This document shows, piece by piece, positions 8,260 to 16,265 of a stretch of 54,846 nt of DNA (positions are counted from its first letter, which is position 1; each line of letters begins with the position of its first letter). The stretch covers positions 32,362 to 87,207 of the forward strand of contig DGTQ01000024.1 in the NCBI GenBank assembly GCA_002394365.1, written 5' to 3'. The DNA comes from Prevotellaceae bacterium UBA4332. GTDB lineage: Bacteria > Bacteroidota > Bacteroidia > Bacteroidales > Bacteroidaceae. Under the pieces are notes generated by a model, which worked only from the letters and a program-made list of their open reading frames with translations, made no database searches and was not told the origin of the DNA. Made by a program: the position numbers and the translations under genes.

Positions 8260-10599
8260 ATGAAACCTAAGCTAAGCATATCGTTTGTTTTTGCCCATTT
8301 CATCGCATTTTTAACGGTTATCATGCCTGTGCACTCTCAGGTCACTAAGCATTTTGACAATTATAGCGGGCTGTCAAGCCAACGTGTGGGTGGAGGCATA
8401 CAAGACAAAAACGGACTCATGTGGTTTGCCACATGGAATGGTCTCAACTGCTACGACGGCTACGATTTCCACTGGGTAAACATCAAGCCTGGCGACAACG
8501 TAGGAATCAGCACAGGCAGACTGCGCGACATACTACTGTCTCCCGAAGGCAACATCTGGTGCCATACGGACAACGGGATATACGAGTTTAACCTCTCAAC
8601 ATACACCTTCAGAGAAATCCCCCTTAAGAAACAAAAGGCAATAGGGAAACACATGGGCAAGAACTGGCGCGGACTGACTGACACGCAGGGCAACCTGTGG
8701 ACAGCAGACCGCGAAGGACTATATCTCACATCATTCCCACATCATCCCGCAAGCATCATAAAAGGTACGGAGGGAGAATGGCCGAGAGCATTCGCCATCG
8801 ACAACATAGGTTATCTGTGGATGAGTATGTGCAACAGCCACTGCATAAAAGTCTTCGACACATACGGCAACATCACACGAACCATCACACTCGATACTGC
8901 GCCCTATGCCATGCTGCCCATGCAGAACGGGCGTGTATGGGTAGGCGGCAAACCTGGCAGACTGCTGCGCATCGAAGCCAATGGACAGCAAACAGTAGTG
9001 TCTGATGACATAGTCTATGACATAAAAGAGGATATCGAAGGACATCTCTGGATTGCCACCTTCGGCGGGGGGATAAAGGTATGCGAGACCCCTGACGGCA
9101 CTCCCGTCAGCGTTTCCCCTCCCATAAAGGGCACAAAGGGCATGAAAGTAAGGCGCCTGCTCATAACACCGTCGGGCAACATCTTTGCCACGACTACCGA
9201 AGGACTGCTGGCAGGACGCATAGACGACAAACACTGGCAAGGCACCAGTCTGAAACTTATAAAACGTGATGCGAGCAATGCCAACAGTCTGTCAAACAAT
9301 GCCACGATGGATTTAGTGCAGGACAGTAAGGGAAACATCTACGTGGGAACAGAGAGCTCTGGCATCGACATGATAAGCGAGAAAGACCTGATGCAGTGCG
9401 TGAACGGTGGTCAGCAGCCCGTTTTCCGCCATTTCAACGTCAACAACTCGTCACTTACGAGCGATTTATGCAAAGCCATGACGATAGCCAACGACTCGCT
9501 CATAGTGGTAGTGGCTGGCGACAACGTTACGGCATTCAACCCCATCACCGACCAATCAGTGAACTATGGCAGGATATTCTGGAGTGACAGCGTGTGCTTC
9601 GAGGAAACGAAGCCGCTAATACTTAAAGACGGCTCATGGATTCTGGGAACACATGAAGGGGCTCTCCTCGCCTCTGCCCACAGCCTTTATTCGCGCGGAT
9701 ATGTACCCCCATTGGTGTTCACCACCCTTGCAATAAAGGACGGAGGCGCTGACTTCTGCCTCGTGCCACTAAACGAGATATCATTACAGGCAGACCAACG
9801 AAGCATCACCATAGGCTATGCCGCCTTGGACTATACCGACAACAGCGGCATACTATACCGCAGCCGCCTCGACGGCTCCACATGGTGTAGTGCCAGCAAG
9901 AACCGTAGCATCACACTCTTCAACCTCAGTGCAGGCAGCCATACTCTCGAGCTACAGTCAACAGACCGCTACGGCAGATGGGTTGACAACAACCGCATCA
10001 TAACAATCACGGTGGCGCCATACTGGTACGAGACATGGTGGGCTAAGCTGCTCTTCCTCCTGACAGCCTTGGCAATCATAGCAGGCATCACATACACATA
10101 CCTTTATATAAGAAAGGTGAACCTGCAGCGCAGGCAACTGCTTGAGAAATACATGAAAGTGCTGGCACGCACCATGGAAACGGGAACAGAATCAAGAATC
10201 CAGACTCCGAAACTAAGAATCACTACAGGCAAGGAAACCAAGACACTGTCAGCCGAAGACACACGTTTTCTCGACAGAGTGCGCAAATACATAGACCAGA
10301 ACATATCCAACCCCGATGCCAACGTCGGCGACATGGCTGAAGCAGCAGCCGCAAGCCGCTCAACACTCAACCGCCATCTGCACTCCCTACTTGGCATCTC
10401 GGCATCACAACTGCTCATTGAAGCACGCATGCAACGCGCCAGACAACTACTTGCCAAGAGAGACGAAACAGAATACTCCATCGCCCACATAGCTGAAAAA
10501 TGCGGCTATTATGACACCCACTATTTCCAGCGCGCCTTCAAGCAAAAGCATGGGGTGAGTCCGTCGGAATGGAACAACAGAGAAAAAGACGAAGAATAA
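8260..10599 (+). CDS. Membrane-tethered sensor with AraC DNA-binding domain, no kinase
   Basis: Predicted one-component regulator. Order: signal/anchor (1-25), periplasmic two-component-regulator propeller repeats (about 30-500; repeated GLWxA/GNIW motifs such as DKNGLMWFATWNGL and DIEGHLWIATFGGG), a Y_Y_Y domain (about 510-585), one transmembrane helix (WWAKLLFLLTALAIIAG, about 594-618), a short linker and a C-terminal AraC-type double HTH (about 665-775, ending in the CGYYDTHYFQRAFKQKHG signature). Classical hybrid two-component systems of Bacteroidetes run to about 1300 residues with histidine kinase and receiver domains. Here both are absent and I see no H-box, ATPase motif or receiver Asp. 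Divergent from a GH95 gene, so it probably senses its glycan product. Confidence 0.88.
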   Translation: MKPKLSISFVFAHFIAFLTVIMPVHSQVTKHFDNYSGLSSQRVGGGIQDKNGLMWFATWNGLNCYDGYDFHWVNIKPGDNVGISTGRLRDILLSPEGNIWCHTDNGIYEFNLSTYTFREIPLKKQKAIGKHMGKNWRGLTDTQGNLWTADREGLYLTSFPHHPASIIKGTEGEWPRAFAIDNIGYLWMSMCNSHCIKVFDTYGNITRTITLDTAPYAMLPMQNGRVWVGGKPGRLLRIEANGQQTVVSDDIVYDIKEDIEGHLWIATFGGGIKVCETPDGTPVSVSPPIKGTKGMKVRRLLITPSGNIFATTTEGLLAGRIDDKHWQGTSLKLIKRDASNANSLSNNATMDLVQDSKGNIYVGTESSGIDMISEKDLMQCVNGGQQPVFRHFNVNNSSLTSDLCKAMTIANDSLIVVVAGDNVTAFNPITDQSVNYGRIFWSDSVCFEETKPLILKDGSWILGTHEGALLASAHSLYSRGYVPPLVFTTLAIKDGGADFCLVPLNEISLQADQRSITIGYAALDYTDNSGILYRSRLDGSTWCSASKNRSITLFNLSAGSHTLELQSTDRYGRWVDNNRIITITVAPYWYETWWAKLLFLLTALAIIAGITYTYLYIRKVNLQRRQLLEKYMKVLARTMETGTESRIQTPKLRITTGKETKTLSAEDTRFLDRVRKYIDQNISNPDANVGDMAEAAAASRSTLNRHLHSLLGISASQLLIEARMQRARQLLAKRDETEYSIAHIAEKCGYYDTHYFQRAFKQKHGVSPSEWNNREKDEE

Positions 10600-10609
10600 T
10601 GACTGGTGG

Positions 10610-10665
10610 CATACTAATATCAAAGCCCTGCAGGTATCTTTCTGCAGGGCTTTGATATTAGTATG
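10610..10665. terminator. Long perfect hairpin, bidirectional terminator
   Basis: A 24-bp perfect stem (10610-10633 with 10642-10665) and an 8-base loop between the convergent ends of the AraC regulator (10599) and korB (10684). The stem is unusually long and perfect. Confidence 0.8.
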
Positions 10666-10683
10666 TATTTGTTGGGGGAAGGA

Positions 10684-11688
10684 TTACTTAACCTCCCAGA
10701 TGTCGTTGGTCTCAAGGAGCTCGGCGAAGTTGTGATACTTCTTTGCTGCCTTTACCTCTTCTATCTGCTGGTTAACTGCATCGTCATAAGTTGGAGCTTC
10801 AACGTCGCGAATAACGCCAAGAGCTACAGGGAAGCCGTCGCCGTTACCCATGAGAGCGAGCTTGAGCTGGAGGGTGTTGTCCTCACAATGAGCATCATGA
10901 ACGAGGATGTCCTTCTCTGTAATGCCGTTCTCGCCTATCTTGACAACCTTCAGTCCAAAGCCTTCCTGCACCAGTCCGAACTCACGGTCCTTACCGAAGA
11001 TGAGGGGTTTGCCGTGCTCAACGTAGATAGCGTTCTCGGCTCTGCCTGCCTTGTTATAGACAGCAGCATGAGTGCCATCGTTGAAGATTACACAGTTCTG
11101 CAGTACCTCAACGACTGACGCACCCTTGTGAGCATTTGCTGCCTTTAGGACCTCAACTGTGTGAGCACCGTCGGTAGCAACGGTACGAGCAAAGAAATGA
11201 CCACGAGCACCAAAGCAAAGCTCAGCAGGACGGAAGGGGTCTTCAACAGTACCGTAAGGTGACGACTTAGACACGAAACCACGTGGAGAAGTCGGAGAGT
11301 ATTGACCCTTCGTAAGGCCGTAGATACGGTTGTTGAGAAGAATCATGTTGAGGTTGATGTTACGACGGTTAGCGTGGATGAAGTGGTTACCACCGATAGC
11401 GAGACCATCACCGTCACCAGAAATCTGCCAGACGGTAAGGTCAGGATTTACCACCTTGCAACCAGTTGCAATAGCAGCAGCACGACCATGAATGGTATTC
11501 ATGCCGTAAGTAGCCATATAGTGAGGCAAACGAGAGGAGCAACCGATACCAGAGATAACGGCATTGTTCCAAGGCTCCTTGCCTATTTCTGCCATTGCTT
11601 TATGCAGTGAAGCCAAGAAGAAGTGGTCACCGCAACCAGGACACCAGCGAGGCTGTCCTTTCTTGAAATCTTGAGCTGTAAATTCCAT
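10684..11688 (-). CDS. korB: 2-oxoglutarate/2-oxoacid:ferredoxin oxidoreductase, beta subunit (copy 1)
   Basis: Thiamine-diphosphate subunit that, with KorA, interconverts 2-oxoglutarate and succinyl-CoA (or a related 2-oxoacid pair) using ferredoxin. The 334 residues contain WCPGCGDHF (two cluster Cys), GIGCSSR (third), the TPP/Mg motif GDGDGLAIGGNH...NMILLNNRIYG, and a further Cys in QNCVIFNDG, as in KorB-type enzymes with one [4Fe-4S] cluster. It lies 17 bases after korA. A close paralog is at 45071 and a fragment of its own 3' end at 3966. Confidence 0.93.
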   Translation of the reverse strand: MEFTAQDFKKGQPRWCPGCGDHFFLASLHKAMAEIGKEPWNNAVISGIGCSSRLPHYMATYGMNTIHGRAAAIATGCKVVNPDLTVWQISGDGDGLAIGGNHFIHANRRNINLNMILLNNRIYGLTKGQYSPTSPRGFVSKSSPYGTVEDPFRPAELCFGARGHFFARTVATDGAHTVEVLKAANAHKGASVVEVLQNCVIFNDGTHAAVYNKAGRAENAIYVEHGKPLIFGKDREFGLVQEGFGLKVVKIGENGITEKDILVHDAHCEDNTLQLKLALMGNGDGFPVALGVIRDVEAPTYDDAVNQQIEEVKAAKKYHNFAELLETNDIWEVK

Positions 11689-11705
11689 ATTCTTAATCTC
11701 CTTGT

Positions 11706-13550
11706 TTACTTGATTAATGCACTGAAAGCCTCTACCAACTCGTTTACAACGAATGGCTGACCCTTTACCTGATTAAACTGTGCTGGCACGAAGTTATCTA
11801 CCTTCATGCGCAGATAGCCAGCGAGCTGTCCCATATTCTGCTCTGCCACAACTACCTTAGGATACTTCAAGAGCACCTCAGCAGTATTCTTTGGCAGTGG
11901 GTTGATATAGCGGAACTGTGCCATGGCTACCTTCTTGCCCTGAGAGCGGAGCTCATCCATAGCAGAATGAAGATGACCATAAGTAGAGCCGAAACCTACG
12001 ATGAGCAGTTCTGCATCATCAACGTCGCCAATAACCTCAAGGTCTGGCACCTCAATATTGGCAATCTTCTGTGCACGCTTGCGAGTCATAAGGTCGTGGT
12101 TCTCTGGTGCAGTAGAGATAGCGCCAGTCTTATCATCTTTTTCAAGTCCGCCAAGTATGTGCTGGAAGCCCTCACGACCAGGAACTGCCCAATAGCGTGT
12201 TCCATTCTCGGCACGCATGTAAGGTGTCCATGTACCCTTCAGCTCTTCTGGCACATAAGGAGGATTGATAGCATCCATCTTAGCGAGGTCAGGGAGTTTG
12301 AATGCACCTGAACCATTAGCTATATATGCATCAGTAAGCAGCACTACGGGAGTCATGTGCTCGAGTGCCATCTTGGCTGCATCATAGGCTGCATAGAAGC
12401 AGTCGGTAGGACTGGTGGCTGCAATGACTGGCATTGGTGATTCACCATTTCTGCCATAGAGACACTGCAGAAGGTCGGTCTGCTCTGACTTTGTAGGAAG
12501 ACCTGTAGCAGGACCGCCACGCTGAACATCAAGCACCACAAGAGGCAACTCCATAATGACAGCAAGGTTCATAGCCTCTGACTTCAGGCAGATACCAGGA
12601 CCAGAAGTAGAGGTTACTGCGAGTGCGCCACCGAAGGCTGCACCTACAGAAGAAGCACAGCCTGCTATCTCATCCTCACACTGCACTGTAGTAACGCCGA
12701 GCGACTTATGCTTAGAGAGTTCGTGAAGAACGTCAGTAGCAGGGGTGATAGGGTAAGAACCGAGATAGAGCTTCAAGCCTGCCTTCTCAGCAGCAGCAAT
12801 GAAACCGTATGCTGTAGCCTTGTTACCCGTTATATCCATATAACGTCCAGGAGTCTTTACCTTTGACTCGATACGATACACGTTGGCAGCCGAAGAATGA
12901 GTGTTGTGGCCATAGTCATAACCAGCCTGTATCACCTTTATGTTAGCCTCAGCAACACCTGGCTTCTTGGCAAACTTCTCCTTGAGGAAGTTAGCTACGA
13001 GGTCGAGGTCGCGAGAGAACAACCAACATACGAGACCAAGGGCAAACATGTTACGACACTTCAGCATCGCCTTGTTGTCCATGCCTGTATCCTTGAGGGC
13101 ATCCTTCACCATCTGGGTGATAGGACACGCAATGACGCGGTCGGGGTCAATGCCCATCTCGCCGAGATAGTCTGTCGTCTGGAACTGTGCCTTGTCAAGG
13201 TCGCTCTGTGCAAAAGAGTCTGTATCAATAATGATAGTAGCCCCTGGCTTTGCATACTTATACTGAGTCTTGAGTGCCGCAGCATTCATAGCCACGAGCA
13301 CGTCGCACTGGTCGCCTGGGGTATATACCTGACCTGCACCGATGTGAACCTGGAAACCAGACACACCCGTCAGCGAACCTTGCGGAGCACGTATGTCGGC
13401 TGGATAGTCAGGAAATGTCGAAATACTGTTACCCACGGTAGCAGATACCGTAGAAAAGATATTTCCGGCGAGCTGCATGCCATCACCGGAGTCACCTGAG
13501 AAGCGAACGACCACCTGGTCGAGCTCTTTAATGTCTAATGCTTCTGCCAT
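11706..13550 (-). CDS. korA: 2-oxoglutarate/2-oxoacid:ferredoxin oxidoreductase, alpha subunit with fused gamma domain (copy 1)
   Basis: The N-terminal gamma domain (about 1-190, VVRFSGDSGDGMQLAGN) is fused to the pyrimidine-binding alpha domain (about 215-614; LGSYPITPATDVLHELSKH, TSTSGPGICLKSEAMNLA). Length is 614 residues if it starts at the ATG at 13550 (MAEALDIKELDQ). I chose this start because a full promoter lies at 13628-13658, inside the longer open frame that reaches 13652, and because the paralog at 46083 is also about 616 residues. With korB it forms a two-gene operon, probably the constitutive housekeeping pair. Confidence 0.93.
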   Translation of the reverse strand: MAEALDIKELDQVVVRFSGDSGDGMQLAGNIFSTVSATVGNSISTFPDYPADIRAPQGSLTGVSGFQVHIGAGQVYTPGDQCDVLVAMNAAALKTQYKYAKPGATIIIDTDSFAQSDLDKAQFQTTDYLGEMGIDPDRVIACPITQMVKDALKDTGMDNKAMLKCRNMFALGLVCWLFSRDLDLVANFLKEKFAKKPGVAEANIKVIQAGYDYGHNTHSSAANVYRIESKVKTPGRYMDITGNKATAYGFIAAAEKAGLKLYLGSYPITPATDVLHELSKHKSLGVTTVQCEDEIAGCASSVGAAFGGALAVTSTSGPGICLKSEAMNLAVIMELPLVVLDVQRGGPATGLPTKSEQTDLLQCLYGRNGESPMPVIAATSPTDCFYAAYDAAKMALEHMTPVVLLTDAYIANGSGAFKLPDLAKMDAINPPYVPEELKGTWTPYMRAENGTRYWAVPGREGFQHILGGLEKDDKTGAISTAPENHDLMTRKRAQKIANIEVPDLEVIGDVDDAELLIVGFGSTYGHLHSAMDELRSQGKKVAMAQFRYINPLPKNTAEVLLKYPKVVVAEQNMGQLAGYLRMKVDNFVPAQFNQVKGQPFVVNELVEAFSALIK

Positions 13551-13627
13551 TGTAGTATTGTTGTTTATAGATTGAAATGTCGCTGTCTTTCCGTCTGTAA
13601 AAAGACTGTTATCCCTTAAAGTGCTTG

Positions 13628-13658
13628 CAAAATTACTCAAAATTATTGACATGACAAA
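13628..13658 (-). promoter_or_regulatory. Consensus Bacteroidetes promoter of korAB
   Basis: On the minus strand TTTG (13655-13658), a 19-base spacer, then TAATTTTG (13628-13635) match the TTTG-N19-TAnnTTTG consensus. The leader to the ATG at 13550 is about 70 bases. The site decides the korA start. Confidence 0.75.
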
Positions 13659-13714
13659 ACATTTTGTTAGGGAAATGGTCTATATAGTGACAATTTGCTA
13701 TTTTTATGCCCTGT

Positions 13715-14581
13715 TTACAGGTCTATGTGTTGCACATTAACATCTTCATGAAGGAACATCGCAGCACACTCCTTAAATCGCTCTGGCGACTCTGTTGTGA
13801 AGAACTGAGCCGTTCCACCTCGCGAACAGTTTGCATCTATGTCGGGATGACGATGGAGATAGTCCTCCAGACTGCGTGCCACATACTCTCCTTGTGCTAC
13901 GATGTTGACACCTGGAGGCACTGCCTTGCGCAAAGCGTTCATCAATAGCGGATAGTGAGTACACCCCAATATGATAGTATCTATCTGGGGGTCTTTCTCA
14001 AGGAGCTGTGTTATACGTTTACGAACAAAGAATTCTGCTCCCTCACTCTCACTCTCTCCTGCTTCTACTATTGCAGCCCAAAGTGGACAAGCCTGCCCCG
14101 TTACCTTTATGTCAGGATAGAATTTAGCAATCTCCAACGTGTAACTCTCACTGCGCACAGTACCCTCTGTAGCCACCACGCCTACGTGTCTGCTTTGTGT
14201 GAGTCTACCTATCACTTCCACCGTGGGACGTATTACTCCGAGAACTCTATATCCCTGCTCCACGAGGCTTGAGGCTTGAGGTTTGAGGTTTGAAGTTCCA
14301 ATTAACGTTCCAGTTGTCATGAGGTCACGTTGCTGTATGGTGCGAAGAGCCTTAGCCGAAGCTGTGTTACAACCGAGGATGACAAGTTTGCACCCCATCG
14401 AGAAGAGTTTCATTACAGCTTGACGCGTGAACTCATATACAATGTCAAAACTCCTTGAGCCATAGGGAGCACGTGCATTGTCTCCGAGATACATGAAGTC
14501 CCTATCCGGCAGCTGTTTTCGCAACTGCTGGAAAATGGTGAGACCACCATAGCCTGAGTCAAAAATACCGATTGGTGACAA
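13715..14581 (-). CDS. murI: Glutamate racemase
   Basis: Supplies D-glutamate for peptidoglycan. Motifs: GIFDSGYGGLT at the N-terminus, YLGDNARAPYG, the first catalytic Cys in GCNTASA and the second in GCTHYPLL. At 288 residues it is slightly long. Part of the excess is an in-frame insert around SNLKPQASSLVEQG, just before YRVLGVIRP, encoded by tandem gaggctt/gaggttt heptamers at 14269-14297. The frame opens with a TTG codon (14579-14581); I see no better start. Last gene of the uppS-bamA-Skp series, separated from it by a C-rich repeat. Confidence 0.93.
   Translation of the reverse strand: MSPIGIFDSGYGGLTIFQQLRKQLPDRDFMYLGDNARAPYGSRSFDIVYEFTRQAVMKLFSMGCKLVILGCNTASAKALRTIQQRDLMTTGTLIGTSNLKPQASSLVEQGYRVLGVIRPTVEVIGRLTQSRHVGVVATEGTVRSESYTLEIAKFYPDIKVTGQACPLWAAIVEAGESESEGAEFFVRKRITQLLEKDPQIDTIILGCTHYPLLMNALRKAVPPGVNIVAQGEYVARSLEDYLHRHPDIDANCSRGGTAQFFTTESPERFKECAAMFLHEDVNVQHIDL
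14266..14299. repeat. Heptamer tandem repeat inside murI
   Basis: Four to five copies of gaggctt/gaggttt within the coding sequence, in frame because the insert as a whole is a multiple of three. It resembles the short-unit repeats otherwise found between genes in this window. Confidence 0.8.
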
Positions 14582-14589
14582 GGGAATTA

Positions 14590-14692
14590 TAGTTGAGGGT
14601 TGAGAGTTAAATGTTGAGACCCCTCCCTGACCTCCCCAAAGGAGAGGAGCTTTGTTCTCCCCCTTGGGGGGGAGTTTGAGGGGGTTTGAGGG
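14590..14692. repeat. C-rich intergenic repeat with hairpins
   Basis: Runs such as gacccctccctgacctcccc and cccccttgggggggag form overlapping G:C-rich hairpins between the Skp genes and murI. Same family as the repeats near 19.69, 22.2, 26.13, 26.22, 31.53, 31.63, 33.53 and 54.66 kb. Confidence 0.75.
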
Positions 14693-15193
14693 TTACTTCA
14701 TTTGCTTGAGTATAGCTGATGTGACGTCATCCGTTTGAGACATATCAACATAAGGACAGGCATCGCTATCTGTATTGACGATAAGAGTGTAGCCACCCTC
14801 CTTCCCTACTGTATTGATAGCACGCTGAAGGTTTTCTTTTATGGGTTTCATCTGGTCAATCTCAGCTTGCTGTATCAAGCGGCGTGAACTGTCACGAAAC
14901 CTTATATTATTGTTATAGAGATCTCGCAGCTCAGACTGTCGCTTCTCACTTATTGAAGGGTCGAGAGATGACTGCTGCTCAATGAAAAACTCATACTTCT
15001 CCGAAAACTCCTTTTCCGAAGCCTGCAGCTCGTCAGCATACTGCTTGCGCATGCGTTCCAAATTCTGCTGAGCGGCGGCATAGGCTGGCAATGCCTGCAT
15101 CACTGCTTTATAACTGAAATGCCCTATCTTCTGCGCATTTGCTGTACAGAAGACAGAGCATATCATTATGATTGTAAATATTATTTTTCTCAT
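14693..15193 (-). CDS. Skp/OmpH family periplasmic chaperone (third copy)
   Basis: Binds unfolded outer-membrane proteins on their way to BamA. It has a signal peptide (cleavage after CTANA), then KIGHFSYKAVMQALPAY and a long charged coiled-coil arm, with the family C-terminal strand YTLIVNTDSDACPYVDMS. 166 residues. The ATG overlaps the stop of the preceding Skp gene by 4 bases, indicating translational coupling. It is the most diverged of the three tandem paralogs. Confidence 0.85.
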   Translation of the reverse strand: MRKIIFTIIMICSVFCTANAQKIGHFSYKAVMQALPAYAAAQQNLERMRKQYADELQASEKEFSEKYEFFIEQQSSLDPSISEKRQSELRDLYNNNIRFRDSSRRLIQQAEIDQMKPIKENLQRAINTVGKEGGYTLIVNTDSDACPYVDMSQTDDVTSAILKQMK

Positions 15194-15690
15194 TTAATCT
15201 TGTTTATCTCAGCCTTAACCTCTGCTGTGAGATCCTTTGAACCTGCACCTGTATAGAGAGGAGCAGAAGTCTCGAAGATATAGGTGTACTGACCAGCCTT
15301 GCCTACATTCTGGATAGCAGTCATAATCTTCTGCTGAATAGGCTGCATCTTCTCCTGCTGCAACTTCTGTATCTCCTGCTGATTCTGCTGAGCAGCACTC
15401 TGAATCTTATTGTATTGCTCCTGCAATTCAGCCTCGCGAGTCTGCTGGTCCTGTGCAGAAAGAGTAGCTTTTGTCTTCTCGTAAGCCTCATAGTTCTTCT
15501 GGAACTCGTCCTGCATCTCCTTCATTTGGTTGTCCAATTCCTGAGCCTTTGCCTGCAACTCACCGTTAGCCTTTGTAATTTCAGGAAGTGACTGCATGAT
15601 AGACTGTGTGTCAACGTGACCAAACTTCTGTGCGTTTGCGCCAAGTGCTACAGAAAACATAGCAACAAGGGCGATAATTACTTTTTTCAT
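15190..15690 (-). CDS. Skp/OmpH family periplasmic chaperone (second copy)
   Basis: Signal peptide ending GANAQKFGHVDTQ, then a Gln-rich coiled coil (about 40-125) and the C-terminal YTYIFETSAPLYTGAGSKDLT segment. 166 residues, the typical length. It is the best match to the family consensus among the three copies and is probably the main chaperone partner of the adjacent bamA. Confidence 0.9.
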   Translation of the reverse strand: MKKVIIALVAMFSVALGANAQKFGHVDTQSIMQSLPEITKANGELQAKAQELDNQMKEMQDEFQKNYEAYEKTKATLSAQDQQTREAELQEQYNKIQSAAQQNQQEIQKLQQEKMQPIQQKIMTAIQNVGKAGQYTYIFETSAPLYTGAGSKDLTAEVKAEINKIK

Positions 15691-15736
15691 TTTCTTTCTT
15701 CTTTTACCTTATTTATTATTATAGTTAATTTTCCTT

Positions 15737-16252
15737 CTAATAGCCCAGTTTATTGAGTACCTCGTTGGAGATGTCAATCTTAGGAGAGGCAAAGATAATC
15801 CCTGCATTGCCTGAGCGGTCCACAACCATTTGGTAACCTCGCAACTCGGCAACCTCCTTTACTGCATTGTATATCTCCTCCTGTATAGGCGACATAAGAC
15901 TTTCTCTTTTCTTAAACAATTCACCTTCAGGACCGAAGTACTTCTTTTTCAAATCGGCAGCTTCTTTTTCCTTCTTCACTATCGCATCCTGACGAGCCTG
16001 CTTCTGGTCTTGCGAGAGAAACACTATCTCGTTCTGATAGTTCTTATACATGGTCGTGGCCTCGGTGTTAAGAGCCTCAACCTCTGCCTGCCATCGCTTG
16101 CTCACTTGAGACAACTGCTCCGTAGCTCGCTCATAGGCAGGGATATTCTTCAGTATATACTCCATGTCTATCAAGGCATACTTCTGCGCACTTGAATTAA
16201 GAACGAAGAATGAAGAATGAAGAATGAATATTACTATCAATAGCCTTCTCAT
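15737..16252 (-). CDS. Skp/OmpH family periplasmic chaperone (first copy)
   Basis: 171 residues if it starts at the ATG at 16252 (MRRLLIVIFILHSSFFVL), which gives a proper signal peptide. The longer open frame to 16387 runs into bamA and is unlikely. The mature part begins SAQKYALIDMEYILKNIPAY, followed by a coiled coil. The hydrophobic core of the signal peptide (ILHSSFFVLNSS) is encoded by tandem gaatgaa-like heptamers at 16201-16230. It lies 13 bases after the bamA stop. Confidence 0.88.
   Translation of the reverse strand: MRRLLIVIFILHSSFFVLNSSAQKYALIDMEYILKNIPAYERATEQLSQVSKRWQAEVEALNTEATTMYKNYQNEIVFLSQDQKQARQDAIVKKEKEAADLKKKYFGPEGELFKKRESLMSPIQEEIYNAVKEVAELRGYQMVVDRSGNAGIIFASPKIDISNEVLNKLGY
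16201..16230. repeat. gaagaat tandem repeat inside a signal-peptide coding region
   Basis: Units gaacgaa/gaatgaa follow one another through the codons for residues ILHSSFFVLNSS. The same units code for ILHSSF in the DUF6089 gene at 20443-20462. Confidence 0.8.
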
Positions 16253-16265
16253 AACTATGAACTGA

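Noticed and set aside
13551..13652. Longer korA N-terminus (648 residues)
   Set aside because: The extra 34 residues overlap a consensus promoter and are absent from the paralog.
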